Shown: one piece after another, positions 8,952-18,340 of the stretch
Layout: each line of letters begins with the position of its first letter
Numbering within the stretch: the first letter of the stretch is position 1
Source: an uncultured Paracoccaceae bacterium
Lineage (GTDB): Bacteria; Pseudomonadota; Alphaproteobacteria; Rhodobacterales; Rhodobacteraceae
Reading direction: 5' to 3'
Length of the DNA stretch: 64,000 nucleotides
NCBI GenBank assembly: GCA_947493335.1
Contig: CANLQO010000008.1
Coordinates: 19,511-83,510 of the forward strand
Translations under genes and position numbers: made by a program
Notes under the pieces: generated by a model
What the model saw: only the letters and a program-made list of their open reading frames with translations
Databases searched by the model: none
Told to the model about the DNA's origin: nothing

Positions 8952-9491
8952 CGTGACCATGACAAGAAGCAAGGTCCAATAGCCGGAGATCGTACAGTTG
9001 AAGAGATATTGAACGATCCGGATCATCGAAAGGCTATCAAGAAGTCGCTCGTTTCAGGTGTCACTGAGTATGGGCGAATGGTTCATGCTGAAATGAATGC
9101 ACTTGCAGACGCTGCTCGTCTTGGTAGGTCCGTCAAAGGTTCGACCATCTTTGTGACTACATATCCGTGCCATAACTGCGCGAAGCATCTAGTAGCGTCA
9201 GGGATCGAACGCATCGTATTCATCGAGCTCTACCCAAAAAGTAAAACCGAAAGCCTGTTCCAGGATATCATCGTGCCTGACACACCTGATGCTGCTACAG
9301 TTTCGATCGAACATTTCTACGGTATCTCTCCTCGACGTTATCGCGACATTTTTGAGAAGGGGAGCCGTCAGACTGACGAAGGAGAAGTCGAAAAATGGTA
9401 CGAGGGGTATGCCGCTCCTCGCCTAGGTAACATAGAAGTTGGGGGCACTCCGCGAGAGCTCTTTGCGATAATTGAGAACCTATACAGTTAA
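8952..9491 (+). pseudogene. Truncated anti-phage-type cytidine deaminase
   Basis: The open frame begins after a stop at 8949-8951 and encodes only a deaminase domain: zinc and catalytic residues are in VHAEMNAL and the zinc cysteines in YPCHNCAKH. The flanking sequence (GRMVHAEMNALADAARLG, then a C-terminal region ending EIIENLYS-like) resembles anti-phage dCTP/dCMP deaminases, which normally have about 340 residues of P-loop kinase domain before this point. No such domain is present upstream, where tniQ ends at 8873. The only start in frame is TTG 9009 with a weak GAAGAG before it. I call it a decayed defence gene; a functional single-domain deaminase is possible. Confidence 0.65.
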
Positions 9492-9603
9492 CGCCTCGAT
9501 CTGTGTTGATTTCGGATTGTGTTTGCCCAACAGCTGTAATGTAAGACCTGTTGATCTTGGCATAGCTGCGCCAAGCCGCAAGCAACGTGGAGACATCTGC
9601 CCT

Positions 9604-10203
9604 CTATTCATCCGGTTTAATGTCCTGTGCAATAACCAAGAATTTTTCAGCCCGTCCATGTAAGTAATCGGCCTCTTCTTGGTTCAGCCGGGTCGCTGTG
9701 ATTAGCGTTCCTGGCTGTATGTTGAGGATACCAACTCCTGCCGATTCCGGTTGAGCCATTCGGAGCACTGTGAGTAAACCTCGTTCTTTCTTTCGCGGTA
9801 GTTGATCCTTTCCAAAGTGGAGGAAGATTATCCTTCTTTGGTTGTTTGCCTCGGTACGTAGGTACCATGCCGTTGCAACCCGCAAACCCGCGATATTCGC
9901 TTCTATGGGGCTTCGTCCTTGCCATATGAGCGCATGATCCTCCTTTAAATCCAAGTAGTTTTGGCTGAGAACCCTGTAACCGGAAGATTTATTGGGAGCG
10001 ACCTTCGTATGAAGCGCTAGGAATTGCTGATCCGAAATAGCTTTATCTTCATAAGAAGTCATAGCTTCACGAAACTGTTTGTACCGATCTTTGGCGGGAT
10101 CATACGGTAGCTCGAGATCGTCGATTATGCTTTTGACTTTTGCCTTGTCCTTTCGCTTATCCCCGTATGCAAAATCAATGAATTGACTGACCCTAATCCT
10201 CAT
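9604..10203 (-). CDS. Hypothetical protein
   Basis: A 199-residue protein I do not recognise. It has no signal peptide or membrane segment and is rich in charged residues. The ATG at 10203 follows AAGAGGAAAG at good spacing, so expression is plausible. It converges on the deaminase fragment and lies next to the transposition module, so it may be cargo, perhaps a defence-associated gene; that is only positional inference. Confidence 0.6.
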   Translation of the reverse strand: MRIRVSQFIDFAYGDKRKDKAKVKSIIDDLELPYDPAKDRYKQFREAMTSYEDKAISDQQFLALHTKVAPNKSSGYRVLSQNYLDLKEDHALIWQGRSPIEANIAGLRVATAWYLRTEANNQRRIIFLHFGKDQLPRKKERGLLTVLRMAQPESAGVGILNIQPGTLITATRLNQEEADYLHGRAEKFLVIAQDIKPDE

Positions 10204-10389
10204 TCTTTCCTCTTCGCCTCATGGGAACAGTCGCATACTACTGGAGAGAACAAAAAATGAACAGGCCATTCGTAACACTGTGTGCCCACACGGGATTCTT
10301 GATAGTCGCGTTTAGATAAAGCGTCATGTTGCGTGCGTAGCGAAATCTACGAATTTTGGGTGTTCAACTTTTGGTATCGGCGGCGTCAG

Positions 10390-10670
10390 ATTTGCAGTTG
10401 CAGCGAATGTCTCCTGTGAAGGGCCGCACTGCAGCGACGGCGAACAAAGCCGAGCGGCAGGTTTGGGCCGTCATCATCGACGTGATCCGAGCATGGCCCG
10501 AGGATGCCGCGGTCGCTCTGATGTCCGTGAAGAGCCCAAACTGTGAGTTCGAGATTTTCGCTGCGGGTGCACGCAGTTCGAAAAATTCTGCACATGCCCT
10601 GTTTCTCACGTTGCTTTGCGGCTGGAGAACCGGCCATTCGTGCGCGGTGCGGCGAGGCTTATACGAGTAA
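10390..10670 (+). repeat. Modular intergenic repeat, copy 1 (long form)
   Basis: The 813-base gap between 10203 and 11017 holds no convincing gene. It carries block A-like GCAGCGAATGTC at 10400, block B GGCAGGTTTGGGCCGTC at 10456-10472, then GAGCCCAAACTG and ACCGGCCATTCGTGCGCGG blocks that match copy 2 near 20.0-20.2 kb. The short open frames over this stretch follow the repeat and show no family similarity. Nothing else is evident in 10671-11016. Confidence 0.7.
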
Positions 10671-11016
10671 GGATTTAGACGTCGACGGAGCCGAGTTACG
10701 TTTCCTTTTCATAAAGGTCAGCAAGCGAATGCCTTTGAATTTCTTAACCAAAAGAGAGGCAAGTTTGTCAGCAGTTGTTTTGGGGCGAACGCAAGTCGAA
10801 AAACACGACACCGTTGCGCGTAAGTAAGGTGCCCACGTAACTCGCAATTTACTCTATAGGAGTTATCAATTCCGCCCCACAAACAATGCGCTCGTCGACT
10901 GAGTATCCCTTCGAAATAAACTCTAACGAAGTAAAAATCAGACTCTCGAAGATTCCTGATTGCTCACATGGATCGGGGCACAAAAAAATTCAGTTCAGAA
11001 CACTAGCACTAACTTT

Positions 11017-11796
11017 TTAAGCGAACGGACCTTGTGTTATTCTGAATTCTGAGGGGCACATCATGTACCGGTGCCTGAACGCACGCGAAAAACTCTCGGC
11101 CGAACCGTACCCGACAGACTTGGCAATCCCTTTGATAGACATTGTAGACGTTGCCAGTAGGTGCTCTGCCGTGGAGAACCTAAGGGTTGCAAGGTGTTTT
11201 CCTGCAGAGGTACCGGTTTCTCTGCGGTGCATTGCGCGAAACGCGCTTTCAGACAGTCCGACAAGTGCAGCGACGTCAGCGAGTGTTCGTATGGATGCGA
11301 GGTTTTGTGCAGCGGCTTCCCATGCAACAGCTGATCGCCCGCCGAACGTCTCATCCGCTTCGATGTAGTTAAACGCGTCGACTATCGCGATCAGCAATCT
11401 TTTGCGGCAACTGTCGGAAACGGTTTGTTGGCAATAAAGCTGCGATAGCCCGATCATTGTCTGCAGCGCGAAGGTCAGTTTTGGCGCTGGAGAAAAATAT
11501 CCATCTTCTCGATCCAAATGATCGGTGGACGTTCGAAAGTGGGTAATGGATGCCAGCGCGCGCTCTGTTCGGATAGTCCCACTGAAAGGCGTATTCGGTA
11601 GTATTAGGATGCCACCAGGTGCTTGCAGCGTGACGCGGCTGCGTGCGGTGCCCAAGGTCATATCTACGCCACCTTCGTGAATCCAAAGAAGGTCGTGATG
11701 AGGCCAATTCGCTGGTCCAATGGTACGTCGCCGATCAAAGTTGCCATAGCCCTGACGCAAAAGCGCGAAATTGGAGTCAGTCGTTATTGTCATCAT
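11017..11796 (-). CDS. AraC family transcriptional regulator
   Basis: A 259-residue regulator with an N-terminal sensing region and a C-terminal double HTH (LADVAALVGLSESAFRAMHR and IKGIAKSVGYGSAESFSRAF). I prefer ATG 11796 with CAGG upstream; an in-frame TTG at 11817 has no ribosome site. It is divergent from the dioxygenase gene with about 120 bases between them and probably controls it. The inducer is unknown. Confidence 0.88.
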   Translation of the reverse strand: MMTITTDSNFALLRQGYGNFDRRRTIGPANWPHHDLLWIHEGGVDMTLGTARSRVTLQAPGGILILPNTPFSGTIRTERALASITHFRTSTDHLDREDGYFSPAPKLTFALQTMIGLSQLYCQQTVSDSCRKRLLIAIVDAFNYIEADETFGGRSAVAWEAAAQNLASIRTLADVAALVGLSESAFRAMHRRETGTSAGKHLATLRFSTAEHLLATSTMSIKGIAKSVGYGSAESFSRAFRHRYMMCPSEFRITQGPFA

Positions 11797-11915
11797 GTCA
11801 GAGCCTGATGTCGTCAATTGATCGGAATTGCAAGGTTTCCGACGCTTCTACGTGTTGAGAGGCGTTGGCCGGTTGGACAAAATGGAAGCGACAAGCAGAA
11901 TTGGGGCACAAGACG

Positions 11916-12701
11916 ATGACAGCTTCAGGAGAGACTTTTGATAGCAGTGCTGTAGCGCATGATTTCCAACAGAACGGGTATCTGACGATTGATCCGCTAT
12001 ATTCCACTGCTGACATGGAACGCGTGAACGAAGAGATTGACCGCTTCTTGCGGGAACGCGTCCCTTCCATGCCGGACGAGCAAGTATACTATGAGGATCC
12101 GACTGATAAGACATCGATAAAGCAGCTTCAAAAACTGTTCGACCATGATCCGTTTTTCCATGACATGATGTTTGAAGGGCCTGCACGCCGTATCGCCGAA
12201 ATCGCCCTCGGTGAAGAGGTCGAAGCGGTCAACATGCAGTTTTTCAACAAGCCGCCCGGCGTCGGGAAAGCCACGCCGCCACATCAAGACGGCTATTTTT
12301 TCCACCTTGACCCGCCGCTTGCAGTTACAGGCTGGCTTGCGCTGGAACCCGTCAATCACGAAAACGGGTGCATTCACTATGTTCGCGGGTCGCACCAACA
12401 CCAGGGATATCGCCCGCACGCGTCAACGGGCGTACTTGGGTTTTCGCAAGGGATTACCGACTTTGGCAGCGAAAGCGACAATGCTGAGACCGTGGCGGTT
12501 CCGGGGCAGGCTGGTACGTTCCTGATGCACCACGCCAAAACGATCCATTGGGCGGAGGCAAATGCAAGCCAGACACGGTCGCGGCGCGCACTGGGGTTCA
12601 TCTACTATGCAAAAAGCGCCAAAGTCGATCTGGCCGCGCGCGACGGATATCAAGCCGCCCTGGACGCAAGGTTGAAGGCCGAGGGCAAGATACCGAGCTG
12701 A
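11916..12701 (+). CDS. Phytanoyl-CoA dioxygenase family protein
   Basis: A 261-residue Fe(II)/2-oxoglutarate-dependent oxygenase of the PhyH family. The iron motif HxD is in PPHQDGYFF, and the distal His and 2-oxoglutarate-binding region are around TIHWAEANASQTRSRRA. I start at ATG 11916, since the longer frame from TTG 11865 adds residues outside the family. It is divergent from the AraC regulator and convergent with the sialic acid operon genes. The substrate is unknown; marine relatives hydroxylate varied small molecules. Confidence 0.88.
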   Translation: MTASGETFDSSAVAHDFQQNGYLTIDPLYSTADMERVNEEIDRFLRERVPSMPDEQVYYEDPTDKTSIKQLQKLFDHDPFFHDMMFEGPARRIAEIALGEEVEAVNMQFFNKPPGVGKATPPHQDGYFFHLDPPLAVTGWLALEPVNHENGCIHYVRGSHQHQGYRPHASTGVLGFSQGITDFGSESDNAETVAVPGQAGTFLMHHAKTIHWAEANASQTRSRRALGFIYYAKSAKVDLAARDGYQAALDARLKAEGKIPS

Positions 12702-12738
12702 CACTGCCTGGAAAGGTCTCAATCGGCCATAGTTCGGG

Positions 12739-13668
12739 CTACGGCATATCGCTGGTAAATTCCGGGATGTGCCGTTTTGCGGCACTTCTAATGAGAAGGA
12801 TGTCCTCATCTGTCGCGCCAGTGTAGGGCCACATCATCCTTGGGTTCATCTTGGCCCAGCCTCCCGCCGTTGCCATCGCCTTGTCACAGACAAACCCGGG
12901 ATGTCCCCGGGCAATGATCGGGGCAATGGCCTCGGCGTTGAAGGTTGCGATACGATCTTCCATCTCGGCTGCTGCCGCATCAGACATTTGTGCCCAATCG
13001 ACCGCCGCTTTGGGGGAAAGACAGGCCATGTTAGAATAGCTGCCATGGGCACCTTGCCGAACACCACTGGCATAGAAATGACCCGGGATGAACACCGAAA
13101 TCCGCTTCAAGGCTGGTGCCATGTCAGCATACCATGCCGCGTCTCCTCCGCCACATTTCAAACCGATCAGCGATGGATAACTCTTTGTGATCTCGTTCAT
13201 CTGCGCAGGGGTCAGAACGGTCTTTGCGTGGGGCGGATTATACAGAACCAGCGGGCATCCCGCCGCCGCCGTTACTGCACGATTCAGAAAAAGGCGAACA
13301 CTGTCGAAATCCAGCGATGTCCAATCTGGCAATGTGATCTGGATCGCCAGCGGTTCTAGGCGCGCAGAAAATGCGATACGCCGCAAACTTCCCTGCGGCA
13401 AAGGATGTGCGGCACCGATCTGAAACGGTAAATCAACCGCGCGGGCAGCTTCAGCAAACCTGGTGGAAATCTCTTCAAACTCGGCTTCGGTTTGGCAATG
13501 AATTTCCGAAGCAGTACCACCAGAATAGATGCCCGCAACACCGGCACGCGCGTAGGCCGAGACCTGGTCGTCAATCGTTGTCAGATCAAGATGACCTTGC
13601 TCATCCAATCGGTTTATGATTGTGGCCCATACACCACGAATATCAGTGCCGGTTGCAGCAGGTTTCAT
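12739..13668 (-). CDS. Dihydrodipicolinate synthase/aldolase family protein
   Basis: A 309-residue class I aldolase of the DapA/NanA family. The Schiff-base lysine is in LIGLKCGGGD and the tyrosine in VLYNPPHAK. The carboxylate-binding loop, usually GGxTGE, reads GGTASE, so the substrate probably differs from pyruvate-condensing relatives. It is last in a minus-strand operon after nanA and the FadR-type regulator, starting 3 bases after the latter. It may act on a related keto acid; no firm assignment. Confidence 0.85.
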   Translation of the reverse strand: MKPAATGTDIRGVWATIINRLDEQGHLDLTTIDDQVSAYARAGVAGIYSGGTASEIHCQTEAEFEEISTRFAEAARAVDLPFQIGAAHPLPQGSLRRIAFSARLEPLAIQITLPDWTSLDFDSVRLFLNRAVTAAAGCPLVLYNPPHAKTVLTPAQMNEITKSYPSLIGLKCGGGDAAWYADMAPALKRISVFIPGHFYASGVRQGAHGSYSNMACLSPKAAVDWAQMSDAAAAEMEDRIATFNAEAIAPIIARGHPGFVCDKAMATAGGWAKMNPRMMWPYTGATDEDILLIRSAAKRHIPEFTSDMP

Positions 13669-13671
13669 GTC

Positions 13672-14367
13672 CTAATGTCCTTGCTTTGCGTCTTTTCGGG
13701 TCATTAGATGGCTGCGCAATGCGTCCGATGCCCTTGTCGCATCACGGTCGCGGATTGCGGCGACAATAGCTTCATGTTGGCCAATTACCCGCTTATGGAT
13801 CTTATCGACTTCGGGTCCTTTTTCAGGATTATAAAGCCCCCACTCGATCAATGCGCCGTGCAAGGCTGACAGAACAGAGTTGTTCTGCAGCCCGATCAAG
13901 CAACTATGAAAGGCCTGATCTGCATCGCGAAACGCTTTCGCCCTACCTGTCGCCTTTCGACAAGCCTCATGCGCTTCCTCAAGCTCCGTCAATTCACCGT
14001 CGTTTCGCGTCCTGGCGACCTCCATCACGGCGGCAGTTTCGAGCATGATCCGCAGATCATAGAATTCCGACCTGCGCGTTGCATGCGGCAACATCGCGCG
14101 AACCATATCGCCAATGACATCCATTGCACCTTGTGGTGTCGGCTCTACAACGATTGGAGCCACTCCACGACTTAGGCGCAAAAAACCTTTGCGTTCCAGC
14201 ATTAACAAGGCTTCTTTTACGGAGGGGCGACCAACATCGAACATTTCCATCAACGCTCTCTCGGACGGCAACTTGGTGCCAGCCGGATATTCTCCAGAGT
14301 TGATCGCTTTCAGGATCGCCTCTTCGATTTGCTCGCTCAATCTGATACGTCCAAGTGTGGTGTCCAT
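13672..14367 (-). CDS. FadR/GntR family transcriptional regulator
   Basis: A 231-residue GntR regulator: N-terminal winged helix (LPSERALMEMFDVGRPSVKE) and an all-helical FCD domain. It lies between nanA and the second aldolase in one operon, so it is the likely repressor of this sialic acid locus, like NanR in enterobacteria. A candidate operator is the inverted repeat at 15341-15353 in the nanA-siaP gap. Confidence 0.9.
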   Translation of the reverse strand: MDTTLGRIRLSEQIEEAILKAINSGEYPAGTKLPSERALMEMFDVGRPSVKEALLMLERKGFLRLSRGVAPIVVEPTPQGAMDVIGDMVRAMLPHATRRSEFYDLRIMLETAAVMEVARTRNDGELTELEEAHEACRKATGRAKAFRDADQAFHSCLIGLQNNSVLSALHGALIEWGLYNPEKGPEVDKIHKRVIGQHEAIVAAIRDRDATRASDALRSHLMTRKDAKQGH

Positions 14368-14409
14368 ATCTGCTCCTGATCATTCCTTTGCTTTCTTTTC
14401 TTGTGCCGC

Positions 14410-15285
14410 CTACATGAGGTTTTCCACCGCCGCCTCAAGCGATTTTTTTTGATCCTTAGTCAAAGCACCAAAAGGAGGACGGCATTCCCCCATATCTATT
14501 CCTTGCTGGTTCAGGATGAACTTCAAGGACGGAATCACGCCGACAGATACCAAAACGTCTATGAGTTTGTTGGCTTGTGATTGAAGTCTGCGCGCGTCTT
14601 CGTTTCGACCCTCGCGATAAGCCTTCGCCAAGGCCAGAACACGTGACGCCTGAACATTATAAGTTGATCCGATCCCGCCGTCCGCTCCGAAACTAAGGCC
14701 TGCCAGAAGAGATTCATCGAACCCGTGCAGAAGGACGCTTTTTGGCGCCAAGCGCCGCAGTTGGTCGAAAGCATAAAGGTCACTACAAGTGTTCTTGACA
14801 CCCACTATATTGCTCAGCTTCAGGAGGTCCGCCAGCTCCGCAGGCGACCACTTGACACCTGACAGCGCGGGAAAATTATAGATTACGAAAGGCAGATCGG
14901 TTTGACAGGAGAGCCATCTGTAATGTTCGGTAATCTCTGCAACGCTATAGCTGTAGTAGAAGGGCGGGACTGCCGAAATCACATCGTAGCCGACCTTGGC
15001 GGCAAATTTCGCAAGATGTGCCGATACCGCCGGGTTCGGGTCGCCGACATGAGCCATCAACGTTGTGCGCCCATCAGCCGCCTCAGCAACAGTGGCCAAC
15101 ACGGTTTCGCGTTCGGCGACGGACATGAGGAAGGCTTCACCGGTACTTCCACCAACATAAAGACCATCCAGCCTAGATTCGATGTTGAATTGAACCAGAT
15201 CCCCGAGCGCTTTCTGTGCGATCTGCTGGCAATCGTCGCTGAAGGGCGTTGGAAGCGCCGCAAAATAACCCTCTAGTTTGCTCAT
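14410..15285 (-). CDS. nanA: N-acetylneuraminate lyase
   Basis: A 291-residue aldolase close to E. coli NanA along its length. Key stretches are shared: DGLYVGGSTGEAF, the catalytic Tyr in YNFPALSGV, the Schiff-base Lys in VGVKNT, and GADGGIGSTYN. The enzyme splits sialic acid into pyruvate and N-acetylmannosamine in the cytoplasm. AAGGGTG precedes the ATG. It diverges from the TRAP genes, so uptake and first cleavage step share a control region. Confidence 0.93.
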   Translation of the reverse strand: MSKLEGYFAALPTPFSDDCQQIAQKALGDLVQFNIESRLDGLYVGGSTGEAFLMSVAERETVLATVAEAADGRTTLMAHVGDPNPAVSAHLAKFAAKVGYDVISAVPPFYYSYSVAEITEHYRWLSCQTDLPFVIYNFPALSGVKWSPAELADLLKLSNIVGVKNTCSDLYAFDQLRRLAPKSVLLHGFDESLLAGLSFGADGGIGSTYNVQASRVLALAKAYREGRNEDARRLQSQANKLIDVLVSVGVIPSLKFILNQQGIDMGECRPPFGALTKDQKKSLEAAVENLM

Positions 15286-15340
15286 TTGACACCCTTTTTT
15301 GGTTCACGGAGAAAAGCTTCGCCAATAAAAGTGGCATGCT

Positions 15341-15353
15341 ATGTTGACAACAT
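15341..15353. promoter_or_regulatory. Candidate FadR-type operator in the nanA-siaP gap
   Basis: ATGTTGACAACAT is an inverted repeat of 6-base arms around a central A. It overlaps a TTGACA that could be a -35 box reading towards siaP, and is flanked by GCATGCT/ATGCTAT repeats. Binding by the locus regulator would block both divergent promoters. This is inferred from symmetry and position. Confidence 0.55.
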
Positions 15354-15418
15354 GCTATTATGCTATGTAGCTATCGTCAATGATACATCGACACAATCTC
15401 ATGAAAGGGAGGAAAATC

Positions 15419-16426
15419 ATGAAACTTCTATCCGGCATCGCTGCCAGCACAGCCTTAGTCATGTCTCTGTCAGCCACGGCGGTTCAGGCACAAGCGCTCA
15501 AATTTTCAACAGTTGGAGGAGCCAATGATCCCGATGCTGTCGCAATGCGCGTTTGGGAGGAGTACATCGAGGCAAATTCCGAACTTGAGGTCGACGTCTT
15601 TGACAGCGCATCATTGGTAGAGCAGGGAAAGCAAGGTCAGGCGCTTGGCCGCGGTACAATCGATGCCGCCTACATGCCTCCCGCCTGGATTTCTGAACAG
15701 GTCCCGAGTTGGGGTGTTCTCGACACACCTTACCTGTTGACCAGCCCCGCACACATTTGCGCATTCGGTCAAAGCGATCTGATGACTCAGATGGTGACCG
15801 AAGTAGAAGATGCGATGAGCCTGCGCCTGCTTGGCACCGCGTATCAAGGAACGCGGACCCTGAACCTCCGCGAACAGCGTGACGTTCAGACCCCAGCCGA
15901 CATGAATGGCTTGTCGTTGCGCGTTGTGCCATCGCCAGCAAACATTCTGATGGGGGAGGGTTTGGGTGCCAACCCGACTCCGGTTCCATTCTCGGAACTC
16001 TATCTTGCCTTACAGACCGGTACAGTCGACGCCCAGGAGAATCCGCTCACACTCATCCACTCGCAAAAGTTCTATGAAGTCACCGAGCAGATTGTAACGA
16101 CGAACCACAAGGTTCTGATCCAATTTCCTGCGTTCTCCTCTCGGACTTGGGCTCGATTGAGCCCAGAAGAACAAACGGTCGTCGCTGAAGGTGCGGTTGT
16201 CGCAATGGATGCTTACACTCAAAATGTGATTGATCTCGAAGCGTCGCTGCGCGCGACACTTGAAGCCGAAGGTCTGGTGTTTACCGATCCCGACCGTGAC
16301 GCATTCAGAACGGCCGTATTGGACACATTCCAGAACAGTGAACTGGCGGCTGACTGGGAAGAGGGTGTTTTTTCCACAATTGCCGACATGGAGATCCCGG
16401 CGGAATGCGCCGCCGCGACTAACTGA
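15419..16426 (+). CDS. siaP: TRAP transporter substrate-binding protein (sialic acid, SiaP-type)
   Basis: A 335-residue DctP-family periplasmic protein with a signal peptide ending near AVQAQA. The conserved binding segment includes the carboxylate-binding Arg in LSLRVVPSPAN and the motif GANPTPVPFSELYLALQTG-VDAQENP. AGGGAGG lies six bases before ATG 15419; the frame opens earlier but without this site. Next to nanA and an AGE epimerase, sialic acid is the best guess for its ligand. The permease genes follow. Confidence 0.88.
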   Translation: MKLLSGIAASTALVMSLSATAVQAQALKFSTVGGANDPDAVAMRVWEEYIEANSELEVDVFDSASLVEQGKQGQALGRGTIDAAYMPPAWISEQVPSWGVLDTPYLLTSPAHICAFGQSDLMTQMVTEVEDAMSLRLLGTAYQGTRTLNLREQRDVQTPADMNGLSLRVVPSPANILMGEGLGANPTPVPFSELYLALQTGTVDAQENPLTLIHSQKFYEVTEQIVTTNHKVLIQFPAFSSRTWARLSPEEQTVVAEGAVVAMDAYTQNVIDLEASLRATLEAEGLVFTDPDRDAFRTAVLDTFQNSELAADWEEGVFSTIADMEIPAECAAATN

Positions 16427-16451
16427 TCCTCCAAGCATTGATGATACCAGC

Positions 16452-16475
16452 GTGGCCCACTTACGAGTGGGCCAC
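16452..16475 (+). promoter_or_regulatory. Intercistronic stem-loop between siaP and siaQ
   Basis: GTGGCCCAC and GTGGGCCAC form a perfect 9-bp stem around a TTACGA loop, with no T-tract after it. Such structures often protect the upstream message or partly stop transcription, giving more binding protein than permease. Confidence 0.7.
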
Positions 16476-16495
16476 CCTCGAATGGGAGAAGGTCA

Positions 16496-17020
16496 ATGGC
16501 TGATCCAACCAGTGCATCAAAGACAACAGAGACTATCGCATCAAAGCATTATGCAAGGTTTGCCCTCGTCTGTGAATGGGTTTCAGCCGCGATGTTTGCG
16601 GCCTTGTTTCTTATATTCGTGGCGCAAGTTTTCTGGCGCTATGTTTTGCGTGAACCGCTCGTCTGGTCGCTGGAAGTGGCTGGCCTTTTGTTCGTGATCG
16701 TCAGCCTCTTTACCGCAGCGACACAGATGCCACTTCGCGAACATGTCGCGCTTGACTTGGTCATGGACCTGATCCCCCGCAAGGTAGCAGGAATCATGCG
16801 CGGGGTGTCCCTGTTGCTTTTCGCAGGCGTGATGCTGCTTTCGATACCGGACACGATCCGCGTTCTCGAATGGATGTATAAAGAGCGGACCTTCGCAATT
16901 CAGTTCAATCTGGGGCACCTTTTTGTCCTCATGATTGTTTTTGTCATCGCATATGCAATTCGTGCGGTTCTTGACGCAATCCGGCAGATTCGGAATGGGT
17001 CCGACATGGGGGAATATTGA
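16496..17020 (+). CDS. siaQ: TRAP transporter small permease (DctQ/SiaQ)
   Basis: A 174-residue membrane protein with four hydrophobic segments typical of DctQ subunits, including the motif FWRYVLREPLVWSLEVAGLL. GGGAGAAGG precedes the ATG. The stop is immediately followed by the siaM start. It partners SiaM in the inner membrane. Confidence 0.9.
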   Translation: MADPTSASKTTETIASKHYARFALVCEWVSAAMFAALFLIFVAQVFWRYVLREPLVWSLEVAGLLFVIVSLFTAATQMPLREHVALDLVMDLIPRKVAGIMRGVSLLLFAGVMLLSIPDTIRVLEWMYKERTFAIQFNLGHLFVLMIVFVIAYAIRAVLDAIRQIRNGSDMGEY

Positions 17021-18310
17021 ATGTCTGATCCGCTGATGTGGGCCGCCATTTATTTCGGCGTGCAAATCTTGCTTGGCCTGCCCATCGGGTTCGTCATGAT
17101 TTCAACGGTCGTGGTATACGCACTGACTGCCGGGTTGGACGTTAGTTTGATGGCCGAGAGAGTGATATTTGCTTCGGTAGAAAATATCATCGTCATCGCC
17201 ATCCCATTGTTTATCTTTACTGCCAAAGTCATGGATCACGGTGGTATCAGCGAACGATTGTTGACGTTCTGTCGAGCATTGGTCGGGCACCGCCCCGGTG
17301 GCATCGCGCAGGTCAACATCGTTTCCTCGATCATCTTTTCTGGCATGAGCGGCGATGCAACATCTGATGCGTCCGGCATCGGTCAAGTGTTGATCAAGAT
17401 GATGCGGGATGGGGACCGATATCCAGCACCATATGCGGCAGCCGTGACGGTGGCGTCATCTTCAATTGGCCCAATCATTCCGCCTTCAATTCCGATGCTT
17501 GTTTACGCGTTCTTTTCCGGAGCATCGGTCGGCGCATTGTTTCTGGCAGGCATCATACCTGGCCTCATCATGGGGATCGTCCTGATGATCTTGGTTGCAT
17601 GGCAGTCGCGTCGCCGTGGGTTTCCGGTTGAACCAAGGATGGCGGGCGCAGCGATAATGACCGCGACGTTGAAAGCAATTGGACCTCTGCTGATGCCCGT
17701 CATTCTGCTTGGCGGTATATATTCCGGTGTCTTCACCCCAACCGAAGCGGCAGCGGCTGCAGGCGCATATGCGGTGTTGTTGTCGGTCTTTTTGTATCGC
17801 AACACGTCGTGGGGTGCACTTTATTCCGCGCTTGCGGAAAGTGCGCGCCAGTCGGCGATGGTTTTCCTCTTGATCGGTGGAGGCTTTGCTTTGAACTACG
17901 TCTTCACCGTTGAGAAAGTGACCGGCGCAATTACCACCTTCATTCTTGCGCTCGATATCTCGCAACTGCAGCTACTGTTTGTCATTCATGCGGCCTTTAT
18001 CTTTATGGGCATGTTCTTAACCAAGGCCCCAATGATGTATGTCGTCATTCCAGCCTTGATCCCGGGCCTTCAAGCCGCCGGTGTCGATATGGTCCACTTC
18101 GGGGTCATCATCGTTTTGAATATGATGGTCTCAATGATCACCCCCCCGATGGGGCTCATGGTTTTCATTGTGGGTGGCTTGGCGAAGATTCCGGTCGGAC
18201 CGATCTTCAAGGAGTCTATTCCGTTCATAGTCACTTTGTACGGCGTAATGTTTCTTATCACGGTCTTTCCGGGTTTGGTGACTTGGCTGCCAAGCCTGGC
18301 CGGTAACTAG
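17021..18310 (+). CDS. siaM: TRAP transporter large permease (DctM/SiaM)
   Basis: A 429-residue polytopic membrane protein of the DctM family with the signature regions SGMSGDATSDASGIG and VASSSIGPIIPPSIPM. It is the sodium-coupled transport channel of the TRAP system. It directly follows siaQ and precedes the AGE epimerase in the same direction. Confidence 0.93.
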   Translation: MSDPLMWAAIYFGVQILLGLPIGFVMISTVVVYALTAGLDVSLMAERVIFASVENIIVIAIPLFIFTAKVMDHGGISERLLTFCRALVGHRPGGIAQVNIVSSIIFSGMSGDATSDASGIGQVLIKMMRDGDRYPAPYAAAVTVASSSIGPIIPPSIPMLVYAFFSGASVGALFLAGIIPGLIMGIVLMILVAWQSRRRGFPVEPRMAGAAIMTATLKAIGPLLMPVILLGGIYSGVFTPTEAAAAAGAYAVLLSVFLYRNTSWGALYSALAESARQSAMVFLLIGGGFALNYVFTVEKVTGAITTFILALDISQLQLLFVIHAAFIFMGMFLTKAPMMYVVIPALIPGLQAAGVDMVHFGVIIVLNMMVSMITPPMGLMVFIVGGLAKIPVGPIFKESIPFIVTLYGVMFLITVFPGLVTWLPSLAGN

Positions 18311-18340
18311 CCCGCTGCCAGAAAAGGAAGGATATCTTTT

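Noticed and set aside
9502..9520. TGTTGATTTCGGATTGTG, similar to the transposon end repeat
   Set aside because: It is in the same orientation as the left-end copies, not inverted as a right end should be, and it stands alone.
10356..10827. Overlapping short open frames in the 10.2-11.0 kb gap
   Set aside because: They follow the modular repeat and have no ribosome sites or recognisable products.
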